IMG/VR virus record: IMGVR_UViG_3300027759_004238
Location: 17,290 to 81,289 of that record
Length of the DNA stretch: 64,000 nucleotides
Direction: 5' to 3' (one strand)
DNA from: a virus
Positions 9,009-17,710 of the stretch are shown here, piece after piece; position 1 is the first letter of the stretch, and the number at the start of each line of letters is the position of its first letter. The notes below the pieces were generated by a model that saw only the letters and a program-made list of their open reading frames with translations, was not told where the DNA came from and made no database searches. A program made the position numbers and the translations under genes.

Positions 9009-9542
9009 TTATTTATCCTTGAAGAAGTAAGGCACTTCTCTTTTAGTCCAATTTGCCTTTACAATTTTATTACCAAATTTAAATTCTCTTTTGGCAGCAT
9101 TATAATAATTTTGATATCCTTGGACTGGATCGCCAGGCACAATACACTGAGGAAAAGATACCGCAAAACATTGTGGATGTTCTGTCATTTCATCGTGAGG
9201 CAACTCTGGAGGATTATTCCACACCCAATCTATAAAGTCTTTGCTAAAATGTTCTTTTTCAAATCTATACAATCTTTCTTGATACAAACCATCTAAATGA
9301 TTTAGAGTCCATACAAAATTTGTCATATTTGTCCTTACCCATTTAGTCATAGGATGATTGTAATGTCCATGTTTACGTGGTGTGCCTTTTTGGGTACGAG
9401 GACAATCATCTTGTGACAGTCTATCAAGAGGATATGCAGCAGCTAATAGCTGTGTTCCTTCAATGATAATTTTATTTATATGAAGGTCTTGGTAGTAATT
9501 GGCCGCTTTTTTAGGATCTAAATCAAGAATGAATAAGTTCAT
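9009..9542 (-). CDS. Phage protein with DenV/pyrimidine-dimer-glycosylase-like N-terminal pattern
   Basis: 177 residues. The start MNLFILDLDPKKAANYY followed by H-x-NKIIIEGTQLLAAA, then NHPMTKWVR and NFVWTLNHLDGLYQE, matches a phage family related by pattern to pyrimidine-dimer DNA glycosylases (MNIFVLD...AA..HCDKHV.KMILE..QLL). The catalytic Thr2 of true DenV is absent: residue 2 is Asn. Glycosylase activity is therefore doubtful. It overlaps the upstream NTPase gene by 20 nt. The function is best treated as unknown. Confidence 0.55.
   Translation of the reverse strand: MNLFILDLDPKKAANYYQDLHINKIIIEGTQLLAAAYPLDRLSQDDCPRTQKGTPRKHGHYNHPMTKWVRTNMTNFVWTLNHLDGLYQERLYRFEKEHFSKDFIDWVWNNPPELPHDEMTEHPQCFAVSFPQCIVPGDPVQGYQNYYNAAKREFKFGNKIVKANWTKREVPYFFKDK
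9010..9017 (-). promoter_or_regulatory. T4-type late promoter box
   Basis: The minus strand reads GATAAATA, then AAAAT, then the ATG at 9004. The 5-nt gap puts the T4-style start site on the A of the ATG. Confidence 0.5.
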
Positions 9543-10074
9543 GGATATATTTTAACACAATATTCTTACGTTCTTCACGACTTCCTTTGAGTACGGTGAC
9601 ATTATTATAACTTGTTAGAGTGTTGGACATATAACTATCTATTTCCTTCTGATATTCTATGTCATCTTTTCGTACTACGTCACTTTCCATTTCAAATTCA
9701 ATAGGAACATAGAATATCTGTGTGTATAAAGGAGTGAAAAACCTCATCATACTGGACACAGCATCCCTACACTGAGGATCAATTATTCCCTTTTGATCCG
9801 AAGCATTCATATAAGCCCATCCATCAACAACACATCGGTCAGCGAACCAATTTTCTTCTGCAAAACGACTAACGTGGCTGGCTTGTACTACATATTGTAC
9901 AAAATTTCCACCTTTATCATTTAATTCTTCTCCTAATTTGAACAATTTGCGTGCATTGCTAGTGTTAAAAATGGGTTTAATGTTGTAGACGTCTAGGAGA
10001 TCATTTGATATATCCTTTAAAACTGTGGTTTTACCTGTTCCGTGAGTTCCACAAAGAGCAAATCTTAAATTCAT
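9523..10074 (-). CDS. AAA_28-type P-loop NTPase / nucleotide kinase-like
   Basis: 183 residues from MNLRFALCG. Walker A is GTHGTGKTT near the N-terminus. DRCVVDGWAYMN is the Walker-B-like DxxxxD/NA segment seen in NadR/AAA_28 phage ATPases. These enzymes are thought to bind or phosphorylate small nucleotides, but the substrate is not known. The ATG at 10074 was chosen over 10125 because the longer form would run through the strong terminator that precedes it. A second relative lies at 30064-30696. Confidence 0.7.
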   Translation of the reverse strand: MNLRFALCGTHGTGKTTVLKDISNDLLDVYNIKPIFNTSNARKLFKLGEELNDKGGNFVQYVVQASHVSRFAEENWFADRCVVDGWAYMNASDQKGIIDPQCRDAVSSMMRFFTPLYTQIFYVPIEFEMESDVVRKDDIEYQKEIDSYMSNTLTSYNNVTVLKGSREERKNIVLKYIHELIHS

Positions 10075-10115
10075 ATGCCTATAATAAGGTGTAAAACCGG
10101 GAAATCCAAGCAAAA

Positions 10116-10146
10116 AAATACCCATCCCTTGTGAGGATGGGTATTT
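10116..10146 (-). terminator. Rho-independent terminator after gp23
   Basis: A 12-bp perfect stem (10116-10127 with 10135-10146, core CCCATCC/GGATGGG) with a 7-nt loop. On the minus strand it is followed by a run of seven T. It sits 18 nt after the gp23 stop and insulates the head operon from the NTPase gene. Confidence 0.85.
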
Positions 10147-10164
10147 AAAGACTAACTCAATGGT

Positions 10165-11655
10165 TTACATATAGAGCTTACCACCGTTGCCGTTTACATT
10201 GTCTGTGCCAAGGCCCTTGATAATGATGGTGTGGTAGTAGAGGGAAGCACCGAAGATGTAATCAACCACGCCGTAGCGGGTCATCAACCCAACGCGTGGG
10301 CTGAAATCGGTAGGTCCAACTGTACGTTGAATCATAACTGGGATATATGGACAATAGACGATACCTGTATCATAATACTCGGTACCTTTGTAACCTAACA
10401 AGGCATACTCTAGTGTAGTGTTATTAGCTGCACGGGTCGTAAGATTCTGGGCTTCTGTACGTGTATCACGATAGACGGTGAAACGACCACCGAGAGTACC
10501 GACTTTGGCAATGCCAGAGCCTTGGGTATTCACGTTGCCATTCACGGGCATCCATTGAAATTCAGGTAACATTTCCATGATTGCACAAACCTTCGGAGTC
10601 GCGATAATAAAATTAGCGGAACCACGGCGGTTACGAATTGCAATACGGTTGGCTTCCACGATAACCTTGGCGTAGAAGTCGCGGTTGCGTTCTCCTAACC
10701 AACGGGCATCAGCGGAAGCTGCATACCAGAAACTATATCCAGTGCCTTTACCAGCGTTAAGTGAGATCTGAAGCATTCTGATAATCATTTCACGGTCGAT
10801 TTCGGCCTGAATTTCATAGCTCATCGCATTTGTCAATTCAGAATCGATATCCAATCCGTTCATGTTCTTCAAATCCTGTTCCAATTCAATGGACCAACGA
10901 GCTGCGAGACGGCGTGTGCCGGCTTCAACTGCGGTCTTAGAGAATTCAACAGTGACCTGAGGAATATTACCAGTAAGTTCATACTGACTGAGAATAGCGG
11001 CGATACCAGTGTCTTCTGGGCTGATGTAGACGCCATCTCCGGCGGCACCATTCAACCAAGTTGCACTTGTACCAGTGAAGCGTGTATCAAGGTATTGATA
11101 ACCCATTTCACCTGTAACTGCTCCTGGAATGGTAGATTGGGAGGCGGTTCCGGCAACACGAGGTGTTGCTTCTCTGCCTACTCCACCGTAGTTGCCTACG
11201 GATGTACCACCAGGGTTAGCTTGGCCATCTTGGCCAAGAGCTGCATTCTCATACTTATAACGCAAAGCAAATGCTAATCCAACGGGCCCACTCATAGGTT
11301 GAACGCCAACGATTTCGTTAGTGATCAATTCTGGGAAGGTACGTCTTACCATCGGTATTAATACCTTAGGCATACGGGCGTCGCCGCCTGCATACCAGTC
11401 TGATGCGCTTTGAGCACCACCGTAAGCGCCAGTGGAATTACCACCAAAAACGCCGCCGCCGATGCTGTTGCCGCCTTCATTAATGCACCATTGCTCTTGG
11501 TTTTCCATCAACATGGCTGTGGCCAAACGTTGATGTTCACCTTCGATGGGTGCTACTTTGTCGCTTGAAAAATCAAGCATAGGTGCCCACTTCTCAAGGA
11601 GCTGTGATGCACGGTTTGTGTTGATATAACCGGGTGCGGAACTTACATTACTCAT
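10165..11655 (-). CDS. gp23: Major capsid protein gp23-like
   Basis: 496 residues (T4: 521). T4-like features include the N-terminal propeptide (LLEKWAPMLDF, then HQRLATAMLMENQEQW), the PKVLIPMVRRTFPELITNEIVGVQPM segment near residues 94-120, and a C-terminal half with the VGLMTRYGVVDYI motif. A likely gp21 cleavage site is INE/GG after residue 60, close to T4 position 65. The gene is visibly richer in G+C than its neighbours, as expected of the most highly expressed late gene. It is preceded by AGTAAATA and followed by the strongest terminator in the window. Confidence 0.95.
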   Translation of the reverse strand: MSNVSSAPGYINTNRASQLLEKWAPMLDFSSDKVAPIEGEHQRLATAMLMENQEQWCINEGGNSIGGGVFGGNSTGAYGGAQSASDWYAGGDARMPKVLIPMVRRTFPELITNEIVGVQPMSGPVGLAFALRYKYENAALGQDGQANPGGTSVGNYGGVGREATPRVAGTASQSTIPGAVTGEMGYQYLDTRFTGTSATWLNGAAGDGVYISPEDTGIAAILSQYELTGNIPQVTVEFSKTAVEAGTRRLAARWSIELEQDLKNMNGLDIDSELTNAMSYEIQAEIDREMIIRMLQISLNAGKGTGYSFWYAASADARWLGERNRDFYAKVIVEANRIAIRNRRGSANFIIATPKVCAIMEMLPEFQWMPVNGNVNTQGSGIAKVGTLGGRFTVYRDTRTEAQNLTTRAANNTTLEYALLGYKGTEYYDTGIVYCPYIPVMIQRTVGPTDFSPRVGLMTRYGVVDYIFGASLYYHTIIIKGLGTDNVNGNGGKLYM

Positions 11656-11674
11656 AATTTGTTATTTGTTTTTC

Positions 11675-11682
11675 TATTTACT
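11675..11682 (-). promoter_or_regulatory. T4-type late promoter box for gp23
   Basis: The minus strand reads AGTAAATA, 19 nt before the gp23 ATG. Confidence 0.5.
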
Positions 11683-11726
11683 GCATATATTTTCGAGAAT
11701 ACGCCGTGTATTACTCCAACTTAAAA

Positions 11727-12617
11727 TTACCGAACTCTTTTCAATCCAGATAAATAATCATTTACTGAACTAGAAATAGGTGATTGGACAGATTCGGTCA
11801 TCACCTGAGGGTAAACTACTTTAGCATCCTTGGAGACAGCTGTCTTGGATGCTTCTTTAACTAATTCATTTGATGAGACTCTATCTTCTCTTTCAAACAT
11901 ATTAGTTACATAACTAAAATTTTCTTTGATGTACTCAACTGACTTATCACTTAATATTTTAGTGATAAATTCTTTTTTAGAAGAGGCCATGCCCTTTGTT
12001 TTTTGTTCAATCAAAAGGGATGCTTTAGCAGCCTTTGCTTGTTCATTTAAAGCAATGTTCTCTTTATAGGTTTCATTGAGTTGAGCTTGGAGATTATCAA
12101 TCTTGGACTTTCCTTGGAGAACAATTCTCTTGAAATCTTCATTAAGAGCGGAAGGATCCATCGATATAATCTTTTTGATTTGTTCTAATTGTTGCTTGGC
12201 GGAAGTATTTGCCACTGCTTCACTCAATTGTTCTCTTGGAATCACCTTGTCCAAATACAAGTCTAAATAATTGCTCATTTCCGCAACAATCTTGTTGCTG
12301 AATGTGCCGGCCTTTTCATTAATGGCCTTGCGGTAATGAGAAACAACCTTTTGAAGCTTGGCTGCATGATTAGTGCTAACTGCTTCCACAACCTTTTGAA
12401 GTTTGGAAGAGTGATCAGCATCAATGGTTTCGAGTAAAGTTTTAAGTTTTACAGAATGGTCTACGTCTTGCTCATTTAAAGCCTTTTCAATTTCAAGACC
12501 AATACGAGTTGAAACCTTTTCATTAACGGCAGATTCAAAAGCTTCAGCAATTGCTGTTGCAGATTCTTCGTTTAAAACTTCTTTGTCAATATTCTTAAGA
12601 ATAGCGGCTATGTTCAT
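11727..12617 (-). CDS. gp22: Prohead core scaffold protein gp22-like
   Basis: 296 residues, almost wholly alpha-helical, charged and coiled-coil, as in T4 gp22 (269). It sits between gp21 and gp23 exactly as in T4. Six [LI]NE tripeptides (VLNE, ALNE, AINE, ALNE, QLNE, ALNE) match the (L/I)xE cleavage rule of the T4 prohead protease, expected for a scaffold that is chopped up after assembly. It would form the inner core on which gp23 polymerises. It starts 15 nt downstream of an AATAAATA box. Confidence 0.85.
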   Translation of the reverse strand: MNIAAILKNIDKEVLNEESATAIAEAFESAVNEKVSTRIGLEIEKALNEQDVDHSVKLKTLLETIDADHSSKLQKVVEAVSTNHAAKLQKVVSHYRKAINEKAGTFSNKIVAEMSNYLDLYLDKVIPREQLSEAVANTSAKQQLEQIKKIISMDPSALNEDFKRIVLQGKSKIDNLQAQLNETYKENIALNEQAKAAKASLLIEQKTKGMASSKKEFITKILSDKSVEYIKENFSYVTNMFEREDRVSSNELVKEASKTAVSKDAKVVYPQVMTESVQSPISSSVNDYLSGLKRVR

Positions 12618-12631
12618 ACAATTGTTATAAT

Positions 12632-12886
12632 TTATTTATTCTTTCCAGATGCCCCTTTAGAGTTTTTTTTACTTTTTGCCATTCTGGCAAGAAATTCTTT
12701 CTTTTTATCTGCCTTAGACTGAGCCTTGGCTGGCGTTTTTTTACCTGAAAGTTTCTTTGCTTCCTTTTTGATCTTTTCTTTTAACTTCGCTTCAACGATA
12801 GTTCCAAGAGTGGAATTAGCAAATGCAAATTGCTTTTCACAAAGCTGTGCTATAAATTTTGAAATTAATTGGTTAGTGGAATGCAT
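12632..12886 (-). CDS. Small basic prohead core protein (gp67/gp68-like)
   Basis: 84 residues. The first half, NQLISKFIAQLCEKQFAFAN followed by a VEAKLKEKI helix, matches the short core proteins that T4-like cyanophages encode between genes 21 and 22. The second half is a very Lys/Ala/Ser-rich tail that could bind DNA or capsid. Its position in the 20-21-22-23 cluster supports a role as a minor scaffold component. The exact gp67/gp68 assignment is uncertain. Confidence 0.55.
   Translation of the reverse strand: MHSTNQLISKFIAQLCEKQFAFANSTLGTIVEAKLKEKIKKEAKKLSGKKTPAKAQSKADKKKEFLARMAKSKKNSKGASGKNK
12633..12640 (-). promoter_or_regulatory. T4-type late promoter box for gp22
   Basis: The minus strand reads AATAAATA, 15 nt before the gp22 ATG. 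It overlaps the stop region of the upstream 84-aa gene. Confidence 0.5.
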
Positions 12887-12898
12887 AAAATATAATGA

Positions 12899-12906
12899 TA
12901 TTTATC
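12899..12906 (-). promoter_or_regulatory. T4-type late promoter box
   Basis: The minus strand reads GATAAATA, 12 nt before the ATG of the 84-aa core protein. Confidence 0.45.
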
Positions 12907-12918
12907 TAGTAGTTGTCC

Positions 12919-13593
12919 TTAAGCGGATTTAAGTGCATTAATAAATGCAATTATTTGTTCTTTTAAAAAGGCGTTTGTGTTTTTAAGAGGCAAAGAAGCA
13001 ATGCTCTTTTCAAATTTTTCATAAGAAGGTTCAAAACTTCCGTCTTCTGCCAATACCCATTGCTTTGATTCCAAGATCCCATTTACAAAGGCGGTGGGCA
13101 CTGAAGGATCGGCAACAACATCTACTGCTACCAATTTAAAATCTGAAACTCTGTTGGTGCCATTGCTGCCGGGTTCTAATTTTCCCAACGCTCTGCTTGA
13201 AACTCCAAGCTTGACTCCATCTAATATTAAAGAGCGAACCAATTGACCCATCGGGTTTGAGAGAATTTTAGATTTGCCTTCAAATATGTTACCGTTTTGT
13301 TTCATCTCAGTAACCATGTGACACACCCTTTCAAGATTAATGTCTGGAGTTTGAGGATGATTTAATTCACCAGTGGCTCGATGATTATCAATCATCTCTG
13401 AAGTATATCGGTTAACTTCCTTCACCATTTCTTCTAGGGGATAAACTCTCTTGTTTTTATTAGCCTCATTGGCCATGAGAAAGGGGCCGTGAATAAACAT
13501 GTTAGAAGGGGTATTACGATTTTTCTCTTCTATTAGATACTTTACCTCGTAAGTGGGTTCTTCAACCAATAAACGGTACATGTTGTTACTCAT
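12919..13593 (-). CDS. gp21: Prohead core maturation protease gp21-like
   Basis: 224 residues (T4: 212). The herpesvirus-assemblin-type serine protease layout is visible: catalytic His in TGELNHP (about residue 79), Ser in LGVSSRALG (about 136), and a downstream FKLVAVDVVADPSVPTAFV segment typical of the S77 family. It would cut gp22, gp23 and other core proteins at (L/I)xE sites during head maturation. The perfect late promoter sequence TATAAATA lies 17 nt upstream of the ATG. Confidence 0.9.
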   Translation of the reverse strand: MSNNMYRLLVEEPTYEVKYLIEEKNRNTPSNMFIHGPFLMANEANKNKRVYPLEEMVKEVNRYTSEMIDNHRATGELNHPQTPDINLERVCHMVTEMKQNGNIFEGKSKILSNPMGQLVRSLILDGVKLGVSSRALGKLEPGSNGTNRVSDFKLVAVDVVADPSVPTAFVNGILESKQWVLAEDGSFEPSYEKFEKSIASLPLKNTNAFLKEQIIAFINALKSA

Positions 13594-13610
13594 ATATGAA
13601 TTATAAAAGA

Positions 13611-13618
13611 TATTTATA
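13611..13618 (-). promoter_or_regulatory. T4 late promoter, exact consensus, for gp21
   Basis: The minus strand reads TATAAATA exactly, 17 nt before the gp21 ATG, giving a predicted leader of about 12 nt. Confidence 0.65.
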
Positions 13619-13686
13619 CCTGAAAGATGTCATATTAAGAAAATCATTTTTTAATCTCAAAATAAAAGAGATTTTAGATGCATTAA

Positions 13687-13920
13687 ATGTATAATTATAT
13701 TCAGATGCAATCTATATCTTCCGTTAATCAATATGAAACACTCCAGCCTTTAATGGCTGCCATGAAAAGTCAGACAGATCATTTGCCCAAGAATGATTTA
13801 CCAGTGGATACAATGGGCACTATACAAGAAAATGCTCATAATATGCCTGCAGTAACCCTTTATAATGCTCATGGTATTTTAAGCAAAACTTCTCCTAATT
13901 CTCTTATAGGGTATGCTTAG
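13687..13920 (+). CDS. Unknown small protein, 77 aa
   Basis: A plus-strand frame between the divergent gp21 and convergent gp4 genes (4-nt overlap with the gp4 stop). The product (MYNYIQMQSISSVNQYETLQ... ending SPNSLIGYA) is polar and has no recognised domain. An internal ATG at 13705 (MQSISS) is an alternative start. A terminator-like hairpin sits about 90 nt beyond its stop inside gp4, which supports real plus-strand transcription. Confidence 0.5.
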   Translation: MYNYIQMQSISSVNQYETLQPLMAAMKSQTDHLPKNDLPVDTMGTIQENAHNMPAVTLYNAHGILSKTSPNSLIGYA

Positions 13921-14384
13921 TCTTTTAGGTGTTTTTCTGTGAGTATTATGAATGTATAATCATTCTTGTCACACCAAGCCCTAGCAGCTTCCCACTTAGC
14001 AGTATTAATTAAAAACTGTGTCTGTTCATACAGCACAGTTTTTTTTCCTTTACGAGGACTGTAAGTGGGAGCAGATACTTGTTTATGTGGTTTAACTTCT
14101 ATTAATAATTTTTTAATAGTACCATCTTTACTTTTTAAGTGAGCCACCAAATCCACAAAATATCTGTGGATTTTTTTTTCTAATTCGATAGGTGAATAAT
14201 ATGGTATTATTACAGACTCAGAACCCCAACTAATAATGTTAGGATTTCTGTCCATCCACCTAAATGATTTAAGTTCTAAACTAGATCTGTATATAATTGG
14301 CAAAGATCCTTTGTATTTGCCAATATTTTGAGGATGGAATTTGCCTTGATTGTATCTAGAATCTTTATGAAGGTGTTTACGCAT
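13917..14384 (-). CDS. gp4: Head completion protein gp4-like
   Basis: 155 residues (T4 gp4: 150). YRSSLELKSFRWMDRNPNI is followed by the YFVDLVAHLK...LLIEVKPHKQ region. This gives a PD-(D/E)xK nuclease-like pattern: Asp in YFVD, then E-x-K in LIEVKP. T4 gp4 (also called 50/65 in head completion) acts on filled heads before tail joining. It lies 1 nt after the neck protein gene in the portal-neck-gp4 run. Confidence 0.85.
   Translation of the reverse strand: MRKHLHKDSRYNQGKFHPQNIGKYKGSLPIIYRSSLELKSFRWMDRNPNIISWGSESVIIPYYSPIELEKKIHRYFVDLVAHLKSKDGTIKKLLIEVKPHKQVSAPTYSPRKGKKTVLYEQTQFLINTAKWEAARAWCDKNDYTFIILTEKHLKD
14011..14046 (+). terminator. Plus-strand terminator inside gp4
   Basis: A 10-bp perfect stem, AAAAACTGTG (14011-14020) with CACAGTTTTT (14034-14043), with an inner CTG/CAG pairing in the loop. 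An 8-T run at 14039-14046 overlaps the end of the stem. It points in the direction of the small plus-strand gene ending at 13920. Confidence 0.55.
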
Positions 14385-14385
14385 A

Positions 14386-15768
14386 TTAACCTACGAAAAA
14401 TCTTGTAGGCATGGAGTCAACGTGTTTGTTCATTAATTCATCTTCTAGCTTATCTCTTTCGGATATGCCCTGAGACATAAGATCTTGATAAGACACCACC
14501 TGGCCACCAAATAAATTGGTGCCGCCAAACTTAGATCTTACATGAGCTGTGGTCATTTTAACCAATGCCATTGCATATCTATAAACCCATAATTGATTGA
14601 CTATGTCTTTAATGGGTTTTTGTAAATGACATCCAACTAAACCGTAATATGCAGCAGAGTTTTGGCTAGGCTCGGGAATAATTCTCAACATTTGAGTATC
14701 TGGATTAAACCTCAATAGAGGAGTGAGGGCCAACACTTTATCTCTCATATCTAACCATCCTTTTAAAGATTGCCATGTAATTAAATCATAACCCACATTA
14801 CCCAACAAATGTCCAAAATATGCTTGTTGAGCCACTGTGTGTTCTATTGAGAATAAAGTGTTAATACCTGAATTATTTCCTTCAGCAAAGGAATATACAT
14901 CAACTACTTTGCGGTAACAATTTAAATCAAGATCCCATCCAGCACTGTGGGTCTTTGCAAAAATAGGATTAACTCCTGGTGAGGCAGCACTGACCAACAT
15001 AACAACTCTGTAAGCATTCAATGCAATGGGGTGTTTAAAGGACACCAAGCTCTGATTAGGAGAAATGTTTGATATAGAAGGATACACCAATTCATTTGTT
15101 ACTTGGTCATATACCTGTATTATTATGTTTTGAGAATTTAAATTATGTGATATTACGAACACATTGTCTACTCCATTACCTAATAGAGACATATAGGTTG
15201 ACGCAGATATACCAGAAAAAATAACAACCCTAAAAGAATTGACATTAATGGCTTCGTTAAATATTATCCGACAAATTGTAGGTGAAACAATTACAACTTC
15301 CGTAAACACCACTTCATTGGTAACATTATCATATACTTGAACAATAATATTTTCTGTGTTTAGATTATGTAACACTTCATAAGATTCTCGAATTCCGTCA
15401 CCTATTATAGCTGTGTATTGTGATCCGTGGTTGGCACCTATTTGTTGATATATCTGAGGAAATTGTTGTTGATCCGGATTTTCGGCATTTGTTAATTCGG
15501 GAGTAATATTAAGTAAACGGCCAATAGGAAGACCGTTTCCGGGTATATACAAATCTGAGCGGAATATTAAAAATTCTTCAGTAGTGCCTGCAAATTTAGT
15601 AAAAAATTCACAGGCAGTGTCTATGCATTCATACATCTGAGCGTCACTTATTTCCACTTGTATCAGTGGTTCTCCTAGCATGTGTTTTATACGAGAAGAT
15701 AATAAGTCGTAACTAGAGATTCTATTATTAAAAGTGGTGCTTCCGAAGTTGACGGGTAGAACAGACAT
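14386..15768 (-). CDS. Neck / head-tail connector protein (gp13-like) with duplicated inserted domain
   Basis: 460 residues. The N-terminus (ISSYDLLSSRIKHMLGEPL, then a DAQMYECIDTACEFFTKFAG helix) and the C-terminal half (LDMRDKVLALTPLLRFNP, then TQMLRIIPEP) fit T4-like gp13 neck proteins. T4 gp13 is 309 residues. The excess comes from residues about 118-262, two tandem copies (72-residue period) of a beta domain with a HNLN-S/T-x-NII-V/I-QVYD core. It follows the portal by 19 nt. No separate promoter is seen, so it is probably read with gp20. Confidence 0.65.
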   Translation of the reverse strand: MSVLPVNFGSTTFNNRISSYDLLSSRIKHMLGEPLIQVEISDAQMYECIDTACEFFTKFAGTTEEFLIFRSDLYIPGNGLPIGRLLNITPELTNAENPDQQQFPQIYQQIGANHGSQYTAIIGDGIRESYEVLHNLNTENIIVQVYDNVTNEVVFTEVVIVSPTICRIIFNEAINVNSFRVVIFSGISASTYMSLLGNGVDNVFVISHNLNSQNIIIQVYDQVTNELVYPSISNISPNQSLVSFKHPIALNAYRVVMLVSAASPGVNPIFAKTHSAGWDLDLNCYRKVVDVYSFAEGNNSGINTLFSIEHTVAQQAYFGHLLGNVGYDLITWQSLKGWLDMRDKVLALTPLLRFNPDTQMLRIIPEPSQNSAAYYGLVGCHLQKPIKDIVNQLWVYRYAMALVKMTTAHVRSKFGGTNLFGGQVVSYQDLMSQGISERDKLEDELMNKHVDSMPTRFFVG

Positions 15769-15787
15769 ATAAACTACTACTTATCCT

Positions 15788-17665
15788 TTAAGTAGCAGGA
15801 CTAGGAGGAGCAGCAGCTACTGGAGTTCCTCCGGGAGCGGCACCAGCTTCTGGAGTTTCTCCGGCTTCTGGAGTGGCGGCCGGTGTGCCACCTGCTGAAC
15901 CAAATTCTGGTATAGCTGATGATCCACCTCCGCCGCCTCCTCCGCCTCCGCCTGTGTCGGCAGCGACGCCACCCGCAGAAGCTGCCTGTTGAGCCGCTTC
16001 TATCTGCTCCCTCCAATTAGGTCCTGCATTTTGAATTTGAGCAAGCTCCCATTTAAAGGCCGCTTCTTTGCGCTGCCATTCCATATTTTCACTAATTTTA
16101 GCATCACTGAATTGGAGATAGTGTCTTTGAGCAAATATATTAGATATCCCTTCATTTAGAGACATGTCAGAGAAATTCTTCTGTTTAAGTTCTACCATTT
16201 GCTGCTGTCTAATAGCAAAATAGTTTGATGGCGGATTAAATTCAAAATTTAAATAGGACTCGTGTAATTTATATTCATTCCACCATCCTTTAATTTTTAA
16301 GTGACTAATGAAAGCATTTTTAATGCCTGCGGCTACTTGATTCTGCAACCTGACAATAAATTTTGCAAATCTTAATTCTTCTTTAAGAATTTCACCACCG
16401 TCTTTGAATGCTTCATTGGGGTTGAGTCTTGAAATAGGAACTTTAAGGCTCTTATATAATTTGCCCACAAAGTACATCAAATCATCTAACTTACCCAAGT
16501 TGTCGCCACCTTGTAGCACTGATACATCAGATCCGGTTTCACCTGGTTTCCTTGCAAACCAGTAGCTATCTAACATAGACTGTGGATTATAAGAATTACT
16601 AACCGGACCAGTAGAGTTTGCTCCACCGTCATACACTTGTTTGGAGTAATACTGCTGCATTAATCCCTTCATATAGGATTCTGCTTTGGCGGGTGGCATG
16701 TTGCCTACGTCTATAGTGAATTTTAACCTTTCGGGTGCTCTTACTAGACGATATATAATGATGGCATCTTCACAAAGAGAAAGCATCTTATATGCTCTTC
16801 TACAATTTTCAATAAACGGAATACGGATGCTATGATCTTCGTTCCATAAACCAGAATGCATATAAGTTACCTGGTTTGATTGAAGAGTAACTATTTGTTG
16901 CTGAAGAGCATTTACTGGACTCTTGTTTGCTTGCATCTGAGACAAAGGAGTCGCCGCGGTTTGCTGTAAATTAATGGGTTTTTGAAATGTAAAATTTTCT
17001 ATAACATTGTTTTGAATGTTATCATATGCCGGATTGATCAATTCTCCTGGAATGGTCAATACACCTATAATGCCATATTCATGCTTGTCTTTATAAGTGA
17101 TATTTTCAAAGAATAACTCACCCTCTACAAGCAGTTGTCTACAATATCCCCATCCCTTGTGTTCTAAATCATATATGGTAACAAATTTTTCAAATTCTTT
17201 TTGCAATTCAATCTTTTCTTCAGAAGCCAAGTCGCAGAAATTAGAAAAATCAAAGTGTAATATATGATTGTTTTCATCCTTGACGATAAATTCATCACAT
17301 ATTTCATCTAAACAATCTGCAACTTCTGCAAAAGAAGCCATTCTTCTGTATTCAGATATTCTTCTGATTTTGTCTGTATCTATATTTGCATACAAATACT
17401 TGTGATATGGGCTGTGAGAAGTAATAGATCCATGTCCACCCGGACCAGATCCATATTCACTCTGCATGGCCCCGCCGGTTATGACTGATTGTTTTAGTAA
17501 ACGATATTCAGTTCTTTTAGAAAGTCTATCAAATAATTCATATTTTGGATTATTTGTATCTGTCTCTATTTCTGTAGAAACGTAAGGTAATCTCTGTAAT
17601 ATACTGGATATAAAATTACGATTAGAACTAGCATTTCTATTGGATGAAGCAAGAAGGTCGGCCAT
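15788..17665 (-). CDS. gp20: Portal vertex protein gp20-like
   Basis: 625 residues (T4: 524). A T4-like portal with a conserved N-terminal region (KYLYANIDTDKIRRISEYR, then ADCLDEICDE), the clip/wing segment (LKFTIDVGNMPPAKAESYM) and the SRLNPNEAF loop. The dodecameric portal is the packaging gate and head-tail joint and initiates prohead assembly. The C-terminal 80 residues are low complexity (a run of ten Gly, then Ala/Pro/Thr repeats), an extension absent from T4. It opens the 20-neck-4 run. Confidence 0.92.
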   Translation of the reverse strand: MADLLASSNRNASSNRNFISSILQRLPYVSTEIETDTNNPKYELFDRLSKRTEYRLLKQSVITGGAMQSEYGSGPGGHGSITSHSPYHKYLYANIDTDKIRRISEYRRMASFAEVADCLDEICDEFIVKDENNHILHFDFSNFCDLASEEKIELQKEFEKFVTIYDLEHKGWGYCRQLLVEGELFFENITYKDKHEYGIIGVLTIPGELINPAYDNIQNNVIENFTFQKPINLQQTAATPLSQMQANKSPVNALQQQIVTLQSNQVTYMHSGLWNEDHSIRIPFIENCRRAYKMLSLCEDAIIIYRLVRAPERLKFTIDVGNMPPAKAESYMKGLMQQYYSKQVYDGGANSTGPVSNSYNPQSMLDSYWFARKPGETGSDVSVLQGGDNLGKLDDLMYFVGKLYKSLKVPISRLNPNEAFKDGGEILKEELRFAKFIVRLQNQVAAGIKNAFISHLKIKGWWNEYKLHESYLNFEFNPPSNYFAIRQQQMVELKQKNFSDMSLNEGISNIFAQRHYLQFSDAKISENMEWQRKEAAFKWELAQIQNAGPNWREQIEAAQQAASAGGVAADTGGGGGGGGGGSSAIPEFGSAGGTPAATPEAGETPEAGAAPGGTPVAAAPPSPAT

Positions 17666-17685
17666 ATATACTATGTATAATTACA

Positions 17686-17693
17686 TATTTAAG
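17686..17693 (-). promoter_or_regulatory. T4-type late promoter box for gp20
   Basis: The minus strand reads CTTAAATA, 20 nt before the portal ATG. Two mismatches to the T4 consensus lie in the variable first two bases. Confidence 0.35.
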
Positions 17694-17710
17694 TCAATAT
17701 ACAACTGTTA

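Noticed and set aside
9009-9542. DenV-type pyrimidine dimer glycosylase
   Set aside because: Overall pattern is similar but the catalytic N-terminal Thr is missing (Asn2), so enzyme identity was not asserted.
15801-16016. Arg/Ser-rich minus-strand frame in the portal gene
   Set aside because: Shadow of the Gly/Ala/Pro-rich C-terminus of gp20 in another frame.
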